Assembly (NCBI GenBank): GCA_947585795.1
Contig: CANPXG010000005.1
Coordinates: forward strand, 1-64,000
Source: an uncultured Clostridia bacterium
GTDB taxonomy: Bacteria; Bacillota; Clostridia; UBA1381
Length of the DNA: 64,000 nucleotides
Reading direction: 5' to 3'
Shown piece by piece: positions 1-6,380 of this stretch (its first letter is position 1; each line of letters opens with the position of its first letter). The notes beneath the pieces are model-generated. The model ran no database searches. It saw only the letters and a program-made list of their open reading frames with translations, and was not told the DNA's origin. A program made the translations under genes and the position numbers.

Positions 1-100
1 AAAGGTAGCCGAAAAGCTTATCGTAAAGGAAACCATAGACAACGATGAATTTGAGGAATGTTTTAATATAGAAAAAGGAGGAAACGAAAAATGCAGGTAA
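1..100 (+). CDS. C-terminal end of an FtsH-like protease (partial)
   Basis: The window opens inside a frame read from base 2 that ends at TAA 98-100. Its last residues include EKLIVKETIDNDEFEECF, which resembles the charged tail after the peptidase domain of the membrane AAA+ protease FtsH. The stop overlaps the start of the next gene, so the two are probably co-transcribed. Only about 32 codons are visible and neither AAA nor HExxH motif is in view, so the family call rests on the tail alone. Confidence 0.4.
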   Translation, partial: KVAEKLIVKETIDNDEFEECFNIEKGGNEKCR

Positions 101-291
101 CTAAGGATACGCTCATAGGCGAGGCTCTGGAGATGAACAGGGAAATAGCTCCCATACTCATGGGAATAGGTATGCACTGCCTCGGATGCCCCGCGTCACA
201 GGCGGAGTCGATAGCCGACGCTTGCGCGGTACACGGTATAAACCCCGACGAGCTTGTTAATGAAATTAACGAATTTTTGGCTAAGCACTAA
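91..291 (+). CDS. DUF1858 / redox-disulfide domain protein
   Basis: A 66-residue protein matching the small hybrid-cluster-protein-associated redox disulfide (DUF1858) family. It has an N-terminal helix-forming part, a C30-x-x-C33 pair in MHCLGCPAS, and a helical tail. The family is thought to act in cytoplasmic thiol/redox chemistry; no substrate is known. The start has a strong AAAGGAGG site and overlaps the end of the upstream frame. A rho-independent terminator follows, ending this chromosomal operon. Confidence 0.85.
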   Translation: MQVTKDTLIGEALEMNREIAPILMGIGMHCLGCPASQAESIADACAVHGINPDELVNEINEFLAKH

Positions 292-301
292 AATTTTTCT
301 A

Positions 302-337
302 AAAAAATAACCGTCCCTCGGGACGGTTATTTTTTTG
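302..337. terminator. Rho-independent terminator, likely bidirectional
   Basis: A perfect GC-rich stem AACCGTCCC/GGGACGGTT with a short loop, flanked by A and T runs on both sides. It lies between the converging DUF1858 gene and the minus-strand M23 gene and can serve both. Confidence 0.9.
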
Positions 338-368
338 CGCCAAAAGCGCAACGGATATATTTAAGGGG

Positions 369-1142
369 TTAATAAGGAAGATAATCTGAGGGATCTACAG
401 CCTCGCCGCCTTTGCTTATCTCAAAGTGAAGGTGCGGCTGCGTTACGTTTTCACCTTTACATTCGCCTAAGGTGCCTATGACCTCACCGGAGTGTATTTC
501 CTTGCCTTCGGTAAGGTTTTCCACGCTCTCAAGTCCCGTATACGTTGTGACGAAGTCTGCGGCGTGGGATATTTGCACGCTTGTACCCATAGCGGTATCG
601 GTTATTTTTTCGACAACTCCGTCAGCCGCGCTCTGCACGCTGCAGCCCGTTTCGGCGGCAATGTCCACGCCGTTGTGAGTGCGCCAGTCCTCGAGGGCGG
701 AGTTATATACAAGCGCTTCGGAAAACGCTTCAAGCATTTCGCCGCTTACCGGCATTACGAATACCGGCTCCTGCGACGCGACGGTGACCGCGTTTCCTTC
801 AACGTCGGGATTGTCCACGGCGTAATCTTCGACCTGCTCCTCCTGAGCCAAGGCGGGGACGTCCTCGTTTACAGGCTCGCTTACCGCCTCACTCTCTTCC
901 TCTGCCGACATTGCGGGGGGAGGGGTAGGGATCACGGCATCGGAGTACTTTTCCACCTCGTCCGAGAATACCGGTAAATCAGAGGTTTCGTTTTCGGCAA
1001 CTTCCGTGCTTACCGCCGGCGAGGAGTCGTCGGTCTGTTTTTCCGTGAAATATCCCGCTATACCGATTACCAATACACAGCAGCAAAGTGCTATGTAAAA
1101 GCCCGGCAGCTTTTTCGCTTCTTTTTGGTTTTGTTTACTCAT
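369..1142 (-). CDS. M23 family metallopeptidase, SpoIIQ-like
   Basis: A 257-residue membrane-anchored protein. It has a basic N-terminus, one transmembrane segment (about 13-31), a long acidic, proline-rich linker (about 35-125) and a C-terminal LytM/M23 domain. The zinc-binding pattern is intact: H156-x3-D160 in THNGVDIAA and H237/H239 in PHLHFE. M23 enzymes cleave peptidoglycan cross-links. In spore-forming Clostridia this anchored layout is typical of SpoIIQ, which in C. difficile keeps an intact site and bridges forespore and mother cell. SpoIIQ is an inference from architecture; a general cell-wall hydrolase is the alternative. Confidence 0.75.
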   Translation of the reverse strand: MSKQNQKEAKKLPGFYIALCCCVLVIGIAGYFTEKQTDDSSPAVSTEVAENETSDLPVFSDEVEKYSDAVIPTPPPAMSAEEESEAVSEPVNEDVPALAQEEQVEDYAVDNPDVEGNAVTVASQEPVFVMPVSGEMLEAFSEALVYNSALEDWRTHNGVDIAAETGCSVQSAADGVVEKITDTAMGTSVQISHAADFVTTYTGLESVENLTEGKEIHSGEVIGTLGECKGENVTQPHLHFEISKGGEAVDPSDYLPY

Positions 1143-1309
1143 ATTAAGTCCTCCAATATTTCGTTGTAGTATTTAGTATTGTTGCCTTATTTTTCTCGAT
1201 TATACCCCGCATGGAAAAAATTTTAATAAATAAATATTAAAAACGCTATTCCCAAATTGAAAAATATATAGTATAATAGATTATATAAACAGAAAGTAGG
1301 TGGTCAGTT

Positions 1310-1912
1310 GTGAGAATAGAACGGCTTAACAGCGACAAAGTAAAGGTCACTCTTACAACCGCGGATTTGATAAATCTTGACATAGATATGGAACAGCTAA
1401 CTCCCGACTCACGTGAGCTGCACACGTTCCTGTTTCGTATAATGGAAACGATTCGGGAGGAAACGGGCTTTAACCCTTACAACGGACAGGTGATGGTCGA
1501 GGCCTCCCCCTCGAGGGACGGTATGAGCATAGTGATAAGCCGTCTTGCGACACCCGCGAAACGCGTTACAAAACGGCAGTTTTATACAGCGTCGGGAGTG
1601 AAGGTGGCGACGAAACAAGCGGAAAAGACTTCAATATTTTACTTCGATAACTTTTCGGATCTGTGCGGCGCGCTCGTGCGCGTTGAGGGCGCATCTCTTG
1701 TCTGCGCCACTCTTTACCGCCTGAACAGTACGTATTGCTTCACGATCCCAAATAAACCGTGTCACAAACAATGTATTCATATAATGCTTGAGTTTTCCGC
1801 GAAGCAATCGGCGCATCCGATGCAGATGACGTACATAAAGGAACACGGCACGCTTGTGGCAAAAGGTACAAAGCTCTTTGAAATGACTGAAAAAATAAAG
1901 CAACTTACATAA
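1310..1912 (+). CDS. mecA: MecA-family adaptor protein
   Basis: A 200-residue protein with the characteristic MecA N-terminus (MRIERLNSDKVKVTLTTADL) and an ELHTFLFRIMETIREETGF segment. MecA adaptors deliver substrates such as ComK or unfolded proteins to ClpC/ClpP. The C-terminal half (about 115-200) corresponds to the ClpC-binding domain. The start has a GTGG-type site just upstream and a TATAAT at 1272-1277, but I see no well-spaced -35. The length agrees with clostridial homologues. Confidence 0.85.
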   Translation: MRIERLNSDKVKVTLTTADLINLDIDMEQLTPDSRELHTFLFRIMETIREETGFNPYNGQVMVEASPSRDGMSIVISRLATPAKRVTKRQFYTASGVKVATKQAEKTSIFYFDNFSDLCGALVRVEGASLVCATLYRLNSTYCFTIPNKPCHKQCIHIMLEFSAKQSAHPMQMTYIKEHGTLVAKGTKLFEMTEKIKQLT

Positions 1913-1928
1913 AATTGGTAAAAAAGTA

Positions 1929-1957
1929 TTGAAAAAATCGGATGAGCATAGTATAAT
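1929..1957 (+). promoter_or_regulatory. Sigma-70-type promoter of yajC
   Basis: TTGAAA at 1929-1934 and TATAAT at 1952-1957 with a 17-bp spacer, about 40 bases before the yajC start. Confidence 0.75.
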
Positions 1958-1996
1958 ACGTATGAAGAATAAATAATTAAAAGGAGAACAACAGCT

Positions 1997-2398
1997 ATGA
2001 CGAATATTTTAGAAACGGTTGTATTCGCGGAAGGCGAAGGAACGACGAGTGCTGCGGGTACCGCGACAGGTACGGCGGCGGGTGCATCTCAAACACCTCC
2101 CGCAAATCCGGTTATGAGCACGATAGTGACGATATTGCCTCTCGTGCTTGTTATTGTGCTTCTGTATTTTATGATGATAAGACCGCAGAGAAAGCGCGAA
2201 AAGGAAACGAAAGCGATGATAAACGCGATGAAGGTCGGCGATAAGGTCGTGACGATCGGCGGTATATGCGGTAAAGTCAGCAAACTAAAGGACGAGTTTG
2301 TTTGGATAGAAACAGGCAATATCGGTACTCAGGACGAAAAGAGCGTCATAAAAATGGAGAGGGACGCGGTTCGTTCGGTGGAAAGCGCGAAAAATTAA
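1997..2398 (+). CDS. yajC: Preprotein translocase accessory subunit YajC
   Basis: A 133-residue YajC: a short Ala/Gly/Thr-rich N-terminus, one transmembrane helix (about 40-60), then the signature MMIRPQRKREKE and the cytosolic domain with MKVGDKVVTIGGICGKV. YajC associates with SecDF/SecYEG at the inner membrane. The start has an AAAAGGAGA site. In many Clostridia yajC precedes a TIGR04086 gene and the SCIFF peptide locus; the first of these follows here. Confidence 0.95.
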   Translation: MTNILETVVFAEGEGTTSAAGTATGTAAGASQTPPANPVMSTIVTILPLVLVIVLLYFMMIRPQRKREKETKAMINAMKVGDKVVTIGGICGKVSKLKDEFVWIETGNIGTQDEKSVIKMERDAVRSVESAKN

Positions 2399-2411
2399 AT
2401 TAGTATAAAAA

Positions 2412-2455
2412 AACGACCTCCTTAATATATTTATAGTAAAATATTAAGGGGGTTA
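2412..2455 (+). promoter_or_regulatory. Hairpin covering the ribosome binding site of the next gene
   Basis: Arms ACCTCCTTAATAT and ATATTAAGGGGGT pair over 13 bases with one wobble around an AT-rich loop, followed by TTATTTTTA. The right arm contains the AAGGGGG ribosome binding site of the gene starting at 2461, and the left arm carries a CCTCC anti-SD. It could end yajC transcripts, control translation, or both. Confidence 0.6.
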
Positions 2456-2460
2456 TTTTT

Positions 2461-2817
2461 ATGGCTGTAAATATTAAGGGCGTAATAAAGGGAAGTATAT
2501 TCTCAATTCTTGTCACGATGCTTATTATATTCGTACTGTCCCTTCTGTCGTATTTTACCGGCATAAGCGAATCGGTAATAAACGCCTGCGTGTACGCGGC
2601 GGTGGTGGTGGGCGTGCTTTTGGGTGCGGTGGCGGTATCGCGCGCGGCGGCGGGTAAGGCGTTTGTGCACGTCATGCTCGTATGTCTTATATATATAGCG
2701 GTACTCGTGGGTATATCGGCGCTTATAAATAAAGGTATAGCGTTTAATTCGCACTTTTTCGCGGTGGTGGGCGGTGCGTTCGCGTCATCGTTTCTCGGAC
2801 TTATTATCGGGAAATAA
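2461..2817 (+). CDS. TIGR04086-type small membrane protein
   Basis: A 118-residue, almost wholly hydrophobic protein with four predicted membrane segments (about 12-32, 40-60, 67-87, 95-115). Size, topology and position directly after yajC match the clostridial TIGR04086 membrane family, whose function is unknown. It is the last gene here that looks chromosomal. In the usual Clostridia order scfA and scfB come next; neither is present. Confidence 0.75.
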   Translation: MAVNIKGVIKGSIFSILVTMLIIFVLSLLSYFTGISESVINACVYAAVVVGVLLGAVAVSRAAAGKAFVHVMLVCLIYIAVLVGISALINKGIAFNSHFFAVVGGAFASSFLGLIIGK

Positions 2818-3351
2818 TCAAAAAACAGAAAAAAATATAAAAAAACCCTTTATTTTTTCAAGAAAGTGTGATATATTTGCGACAAAATAGGAGAGAAAAA
2901 GTAATATGCATATAAAACCTTGTAGACATCAGTAGCCACAAGTAGACAGCAGTAGACAAGGAGTAATTTCACACATTTTCTCAAAACGGCTTAAATACTG
3001 GACTTTGTAGACAGTGGCGGTCACGAGTAGACAGCATATTAGGGTAATAGTTAGGGTAACAACGAAAAGTTATTAGGGTAAAAACCAAAAAAATAGGGTA
3101 AAGTTTTAAAACTCGCCTTAAAATTGATTTTTTTGCAAACGATACAAGCAAATTATAAAGTTTTCATAGTTTCTTTATATGATTTGCGAAAAAACATTTA
3201 TACCTAAAAATCGCTTGACGAGGCAAGTGAATATGGTATAATGAAAGTACATGAAGAATTAAATACGGACTTTTATGCCTAAAATCAAGTAAAGTGCATA
3301 GAAGCCCGTTTTTTTTATTCAAAAAATTCTATATGAAAGGTGGTTTTAACA
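2818..3351 (+). other. Element border: cut-short start, iterons and AGGGTAA repeats
   Basis: There is no full gene here. From left to right: an AGGAG site and ATG at 2906 reading MHIKPCRHQ then stop; GTAGACA copies starting at 2922, 2942 and 2952, with a degenerate GTAGCCA at 2932, which makes a 10-bp period; GTAGACA again at 3007 and 3027; four AGGGTAA motifs at 3041, 3053, 3075 and 3095; then an AT-rich stretch and the first repeated promoter. Helically phased direct repeats suggest a DNA-binding array, such as integrase arm sites or an iteron origin. Confidence 0.6.
3211..3317 (+). promoter_or_regulatory. Repeated promoter-terminator leader, copy 1 (divergent)
   Basis: TTGACG 3215-3220, 16-bp spacer, TATAAT 3237-3242, and the conserved ATGAAG at 3251. 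A 14-bp imperfect hairpin follows, ACGGACTTTTATGC (3265) with GCATAGAAGCCCGT (ending 3309), and runs into a T tract. The hairpin sequence is unlike other copies, yet promoter, ATGAAG and terminator sit in the same order. I see no second hairpin. It heads the CvpA-DnaJ-fusion operon. Confidence 0.85.
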
Positions 3352-3960
3352 ATGTCTATAAACGTGGTCTACTTATCGGTAATAGGTATAAGCATATGTA
3401 TCGGATATATACGCGGTGGTGTTAAGAGCATAGGCGGGTTGATAGCTATGATTATCAGCTGGGTACTGGCACGGAGCATGGCGGGTGGTATAACGCTATG
3501 GCTATTTGAGAGGTTTGGCATAGAAACATACCTTGCCGGGCTGATAGCTCCGTTCCAAGACGGGACAATAGCGAATAACCTACTCACAGGCGCGGATATA
3601 GTCAAAGAATATACCAATATTCCGTTTGTGACGGGCGTAACTCAAACATTCGCAAACTCACTGAACGTGACAGCATATAACGTATGCACGATGCTTACAA
3701 CGGTGATGGCATTTGCCGTACTGCTGTGCATAAGCGGTCTGATACTGAAAATAATCAATACCGGTGTAAACAGTATACCCATGAGCAAGGGCTTAAACGC
3801 TGTCCTTGGCGGTGTATGCGGACTTATAAAGGGCGTTATTTTATGCCTTGTACTGTATTTCATCTTCATATGCCTTAATTCCCTGTTCGGCGCACATATC
3901 CCGATCGACACGGGGTATTTAACCAATATTTGGCAAAATATTCAGGGCTTACACTTTTAA
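3352..3960 (+). CDS. CvpA-like integral membrane protein
   Basis: A 202-residue protein with four to five membrane segments. The N-terminal GYIRGGVKSIGGLIAMIISW and C-terminal IPMSKGLNAVLGGVCGLIKG match the CvpA (colicin V production) pattern. CvpA proteins sit in the inner membrane and are linked to export and envelope stress; the mechanism is unknown. ATG 3352 is chosen over GTG 3340 because GAAAGGTGG lies at the right distance. It is the first gene of an element operon that continues, past a TnpB insertion, into dnaJ. Confidence 0.65.
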   Translation: MSINVVYLSVIGISICIGYIRGGVKSIGGLIAMIISWVLARSMAGGITLWLFERFGIETYLAGLIAPFQDGTIANNLLTGADIVKEYTNIPFVTGVTQTFANSLNVTAYNVCTMLTTVMAFAVLLCISGLILKIINTGVNSIPMSKGLNAVLGGVCGLIKGVILCLVLYFIFICLNSLFGAHIPIDTGYLTNIWQNIQGLHF

Positions 3961-4026
3961 CAAAAATTAGGCAAGAATTCCCCCATTCTCTATAGGGGGG
4001 TGAATTGTCCGAAAGGAGGTAAAATT

Positions 4027-5142
4027 ATGTCAAACAAGGCATATAAGTTTAGAATATATCCAAACGCAGAACAAAGTATTTTGTTTGACAAAACCTTCGG
4101 CTGCGTAAGATTTATCTATAATGTGATGCTTGAGGATAAGATTAAGCACTATAAGGAACATGGCAAAATGCTGAACAATACACCCACTCAATATAAGTCT
4201 ACTTATGTATGGCTTAAAGAGGTCGATAGTTTAGCTCTTGCCAATGCTCAACTCAATTTACAAGCAGCATATAGAAATTTCTTTGGTAATCCTAAATGCG
4301 GATTTCCGAAATTCAAGTCTAAGAAGAAAAGCAGATGCTCATATACAACAAACAATCAAGGTAATAATATCCGTATTGTTGATAATTGTATTAAACTTCC
4401 AAAGGTTGGTTTTGTGAAAATAAATCAGCATAGAGCCATTCCTGAGGAGTATAAATTAAAATCTGTTACAGTATCAAAAGACCCTGACGGTAAGTATTAT
4501 GTGTCCATGCTTTTTGAGTATGAAAACAATATACAGCCCGTACAGGTATCCGAAGATAACATTTTAGGTTTGGATTTCAAGGCATCATGCCTTTATGCTG
4601 ACAGCAATGGTAATTTTGCTGATATGCCTAAGTATTACAAAAATTCAAGTAAACGTTTGGCAAAACAGCAAAAGAAACTGAGCCGCAAAACTATAGGTTC
4701 AAAGAACTATCAGAAAGAAAAAAATAAAGTAGCCAAGTTACATAAGCATATTTCCAATCAAAGAAAGGATTTTTTACATAAGAAGTCTACTGAGATAGCC
4801 AATCAGTACGATTTGATATGTATTGAAGACCTTTCGATTAAAGAGATGCTTCAGGAACGTACATATCGTAATTACAGAAAATCCGTACTTGATAACGGAT
4901 GGTATGACTTTACACAGATGCTTATGTACAAACTGAATGACAGAGGAAAACAACTAATCAAAATTGATAAGAGTTTTCCGTCATCTCAGATATGCCATGT
5001 ATGCGGTTACATAAATCCCGCATTAAAGGATGAGAAAATTCACAAATGGGAATGTCCACAATGTGGAGAACATAACGACCGTGATATCAATGCTGCCATA
5101 AACATCCGAAATGAAGGATACAAAATATATCAAGCGGCATAA
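4027..5142 (+). CDS. tnpB: TnpB RNA-guided nuclease
   Basis: A 371-residue TnpB with an intact RuvC triad by alignment of motifs: D183 in GLDFKAS, E267 in CIEDLSI, D353 in NDRDINAA. A zinc ribbon CHVCG...CPQCG lies between the last two. TnpB proteins are omega-RNA-guided DNA nucleases, ancestors of Cas12, that help keep IS605 elements in place. ATG 4027 follows GAAAGGAGGT; an upstream in-frame start at 4000 lies in the left-end hairpin region. All key residues are present, so it is probably active. Confidence 0.93.
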   Translation: MSNKAYKFRIYPNAEQSILFDKTFGCVRFIYNVMLEDKIKHYKEHGKMLNNTPTQYKSTYVWLKEVDSLALANAQLNLQAAYRNFFGNPKCGFPKFKSKKKSRCSYTTNNQGNNIRIVDNCIKLPKVGFVKINQHRAIPEEYKLKSVTVSKDPDGKYYVSMLFEYENNIQPVQVSEDNILGLDFKASCLYADSNGNFADMPKYYKNSSKRLAKQQKKLSRKTIGSKNYQKEKNKVAKLHKHISNQRKDFLHKKSTEIANQYDLICIEDLSIKEMLQERTYRNYRKSVLDNGWYDFTQMLMYKLNDRGKQLIKIDKSFPSSQICHVCGYINPALKDEKIHKWECPQCGEHNDRDINAAINIRNEGYKIYQAA

Positions 5143-5302
5143 ATCTCAGCAAGCAATAAATCATAGTAGGGATTGGAATGTCCCGAACTTATACGCTTGC
5201 GGAGATTGTGTAAGACCTATTTATACATTGTATATGTAGGCAACGGTCGTTGAGACAAGAAGCCCCCACTTTAACGCTTGGCGTAAGTGGTGGGTAGTTC
5301 AC
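5143..5302 (+). ncRNA. Probable omega RNA (right-end RNA) of the TnpB element
   Basis: The 160 bases between the tnpB stop and the right end are non-coding and structured, with a terminal CCCCCACTT/AAGTGGTGGG hairpin. In this family the right-end transcript is the TnpB guide scaffold and the guide is the sequence just outside the element. Here the guide would be about 20 bases from 5303, overlapping the DnaJ start codon. The 5' end of the RNA cannot be placed from sequence. Confidence 0.55.
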
Positions 5303-5316
5303 GAGGGAGTAGGGAA

Positions 5317-6195
5317 ATGAACGAGAGAGAATGTTACACGATACTGGGTGTTAAGAAGAACGATACGGACGCGGATATAAAGAAAGCATACCGTGACTTA
5401 GCCAAGAGATACCATCCTGATACGAACAGTGACAAAGAAGCGGCACATAAATTTGCACAGATAAGCGAAGCTTATAGGGACATAATGGATATACGCCATA
5501 ACCGGCAACGCCATATAATCAACCGAATACTGATACGTCCCAAGAAAAATACGGCACCGCCGCCTAAACGCGGTTCGGATGTGCGTACCAATGTAGACAT
5601 ATCGTTTGAGGAATCACTGCGCGGTTGCAAGAAAAAAGTGCTATTCACGCGTACAAAACGCTGTGAGTGCGGTAAAGACGGTGTGCCGGATATGTCATGT
5701 ATCAAGTGCGAGGGGAAAGGCGATTATAGGCAGAACAGAATTATGGAAGTCAAGATACCGGCAGGGGTTAAGAATGAACAGTCACTACGTATACCGGGCA
5801 GCGGCAATTCGGGCGAAATAGGTGCGGAGAACGGGGACTTGGTAATAACTGTCCATGTGCCTAAATCTACACGGTATATAGTCAAGGATAAGGACGTGTA
5901 CATCAAGCTGTCCGTTACGTTCCCCGAAGCTGTTATGGGCGCAACCAAAACAGTACGGACAATCTACGGTGATACGGACTGTGTAATACCGCCCGGTACA
6001 CAGTCAGGTACCAAGATATGCTTAGACGGTAAGGGTATATGCTTGAACGGCAGTTACGGGAACGAATACGTAATTATCAACGTAGTCATACCCAAGCTAC
6101 GGGATAAGAGCCAACTCGACATCCTACGCAAGGTATATACAGAATTTTACAGTAAAGAAACGCGAGCGACAGTTCAAGTTCAAAAAAATATATAG
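5317..6195 (+). CDS. DnaJ-like co-chaperone with reduced zinc region
   Basis: A 292-residue protein: J domain (about 3-65, HPD at 33-35), a linker, then a DnaJ-type C-terminal substrate-binding region with two beta-barrel-like parts. The cysteine-rich domain is cut down to one CEC and one CIKC pair instead of four CxxCxGxG repeats. It should stimulate an Hsp70 ATPase, either the host DnaK or one outside the window. ATG 5317 fits a GGGAGTAGGGA site and begins with MNERECY typical of J domains. The TnpB element lies directly upstream. Confidence 0.85.
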   Translation: MNERECYTILGVKKNDTDADIKKAYRDLAKRYHPDTNSDKEAAHKFAQISEAYRDIMDIRHNRQRHIINRILIRPKKNTAPPPKRGSDVRTNVDISFEESLRGCKKKVLFTRTKRCECGKDGVPDMSCIKCEGKGDYRQNRIMEVKIPAGVKNEQSLRIPGSGNSGEIGAENGDLVITVHVPKSTRYIVKDKDVYIKLSVTFPEAVMGATKTVRTIYGDTDCVIPPGTQSGTKICLDGKGICLNGSYGNEYVIINVVIPKLRDKSQLDILRKVYTEFYSKETRATVQVQKNI

Positions 6196-6212
6196 AAAGG
6201 TGCAGAAAAGCA

Positions 6213-6374
6213 ATGAAAGAGAAAACAAAGAAGAACGAGTACGAGAAGAACGAGCAGAAGCAAAGGGAAGAAGAACCTGAGCAGAAGACAGCTTACGGCG
6301 GCAAGCATTACGGCTACTATAACAGTGGGCGCAGACGCTATGAGCGCAGGAAAGCGATACATAGGAGAAGGTGA
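6213..6374 (+). CDS. Small highly charged protein
   Basis: A 53-residue frame starting at ATG 6213 with a GAAAGGTG site, just after the DnaJ-like gene and six bases before the next CDS. The N-terminal half is Lys/Glu-rich; the C-terminal half is Tyr/Gly then Arg-rich (SGRRRYERRKAIHRRR). No family is recognised. The composition suggests nucleic-acid or acidic-partner binding. Tight operon spacing supports translation. Confidence 0.55.
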   Translation: MKEKTKKNEYEKNEQKQREEEPEQKTAYGGKHYGYYNSGRRRYERRKAIHRRR

Positions 6375-6380
6375 TGAGGA

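Larger units (their letters stand above)
3961..5302 (+). mobile_element. IS200/IS605-type element carrying only tnpB
   Basis: A TnpB gene flanked by subterminal hairpins: left, AATTCCCC (from 3976) with GGGG-TGAATT (to 4006); right, CCCCCACTT (5263) with AAGTGGTGGG (to 5294), ending GTAGTTCAC as many IS605-family right ends do. No TnpA (HUH transposase) is present, so movement would need one in trans. The exact left boundary is uncertain by a few bases. It sits between the CvpA and DnaJ genes, right at the DnaJ translation start. Confidence 0.75.

Noticed and set aside
492-977. Long plus-strand frame opposite the M23 gene
   Set aside because: Antisense shadow of the minus-strand peptidase; no ribosome site and no recognisable protein pattern.
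2906-2935. MHIKPCRHQ as a functional peptide gene
   Set aside because: It ends within the GTAGACA repeat array and has no resemblance to SCIFF after the first four residues; treated as a possible interrupted start.
3041-3101. AGGGTAA repeats as telomere-like or CRISPR repeats
   Set aside because: Only four 7-base units with uneven spacing and no spacer/repeat structure.
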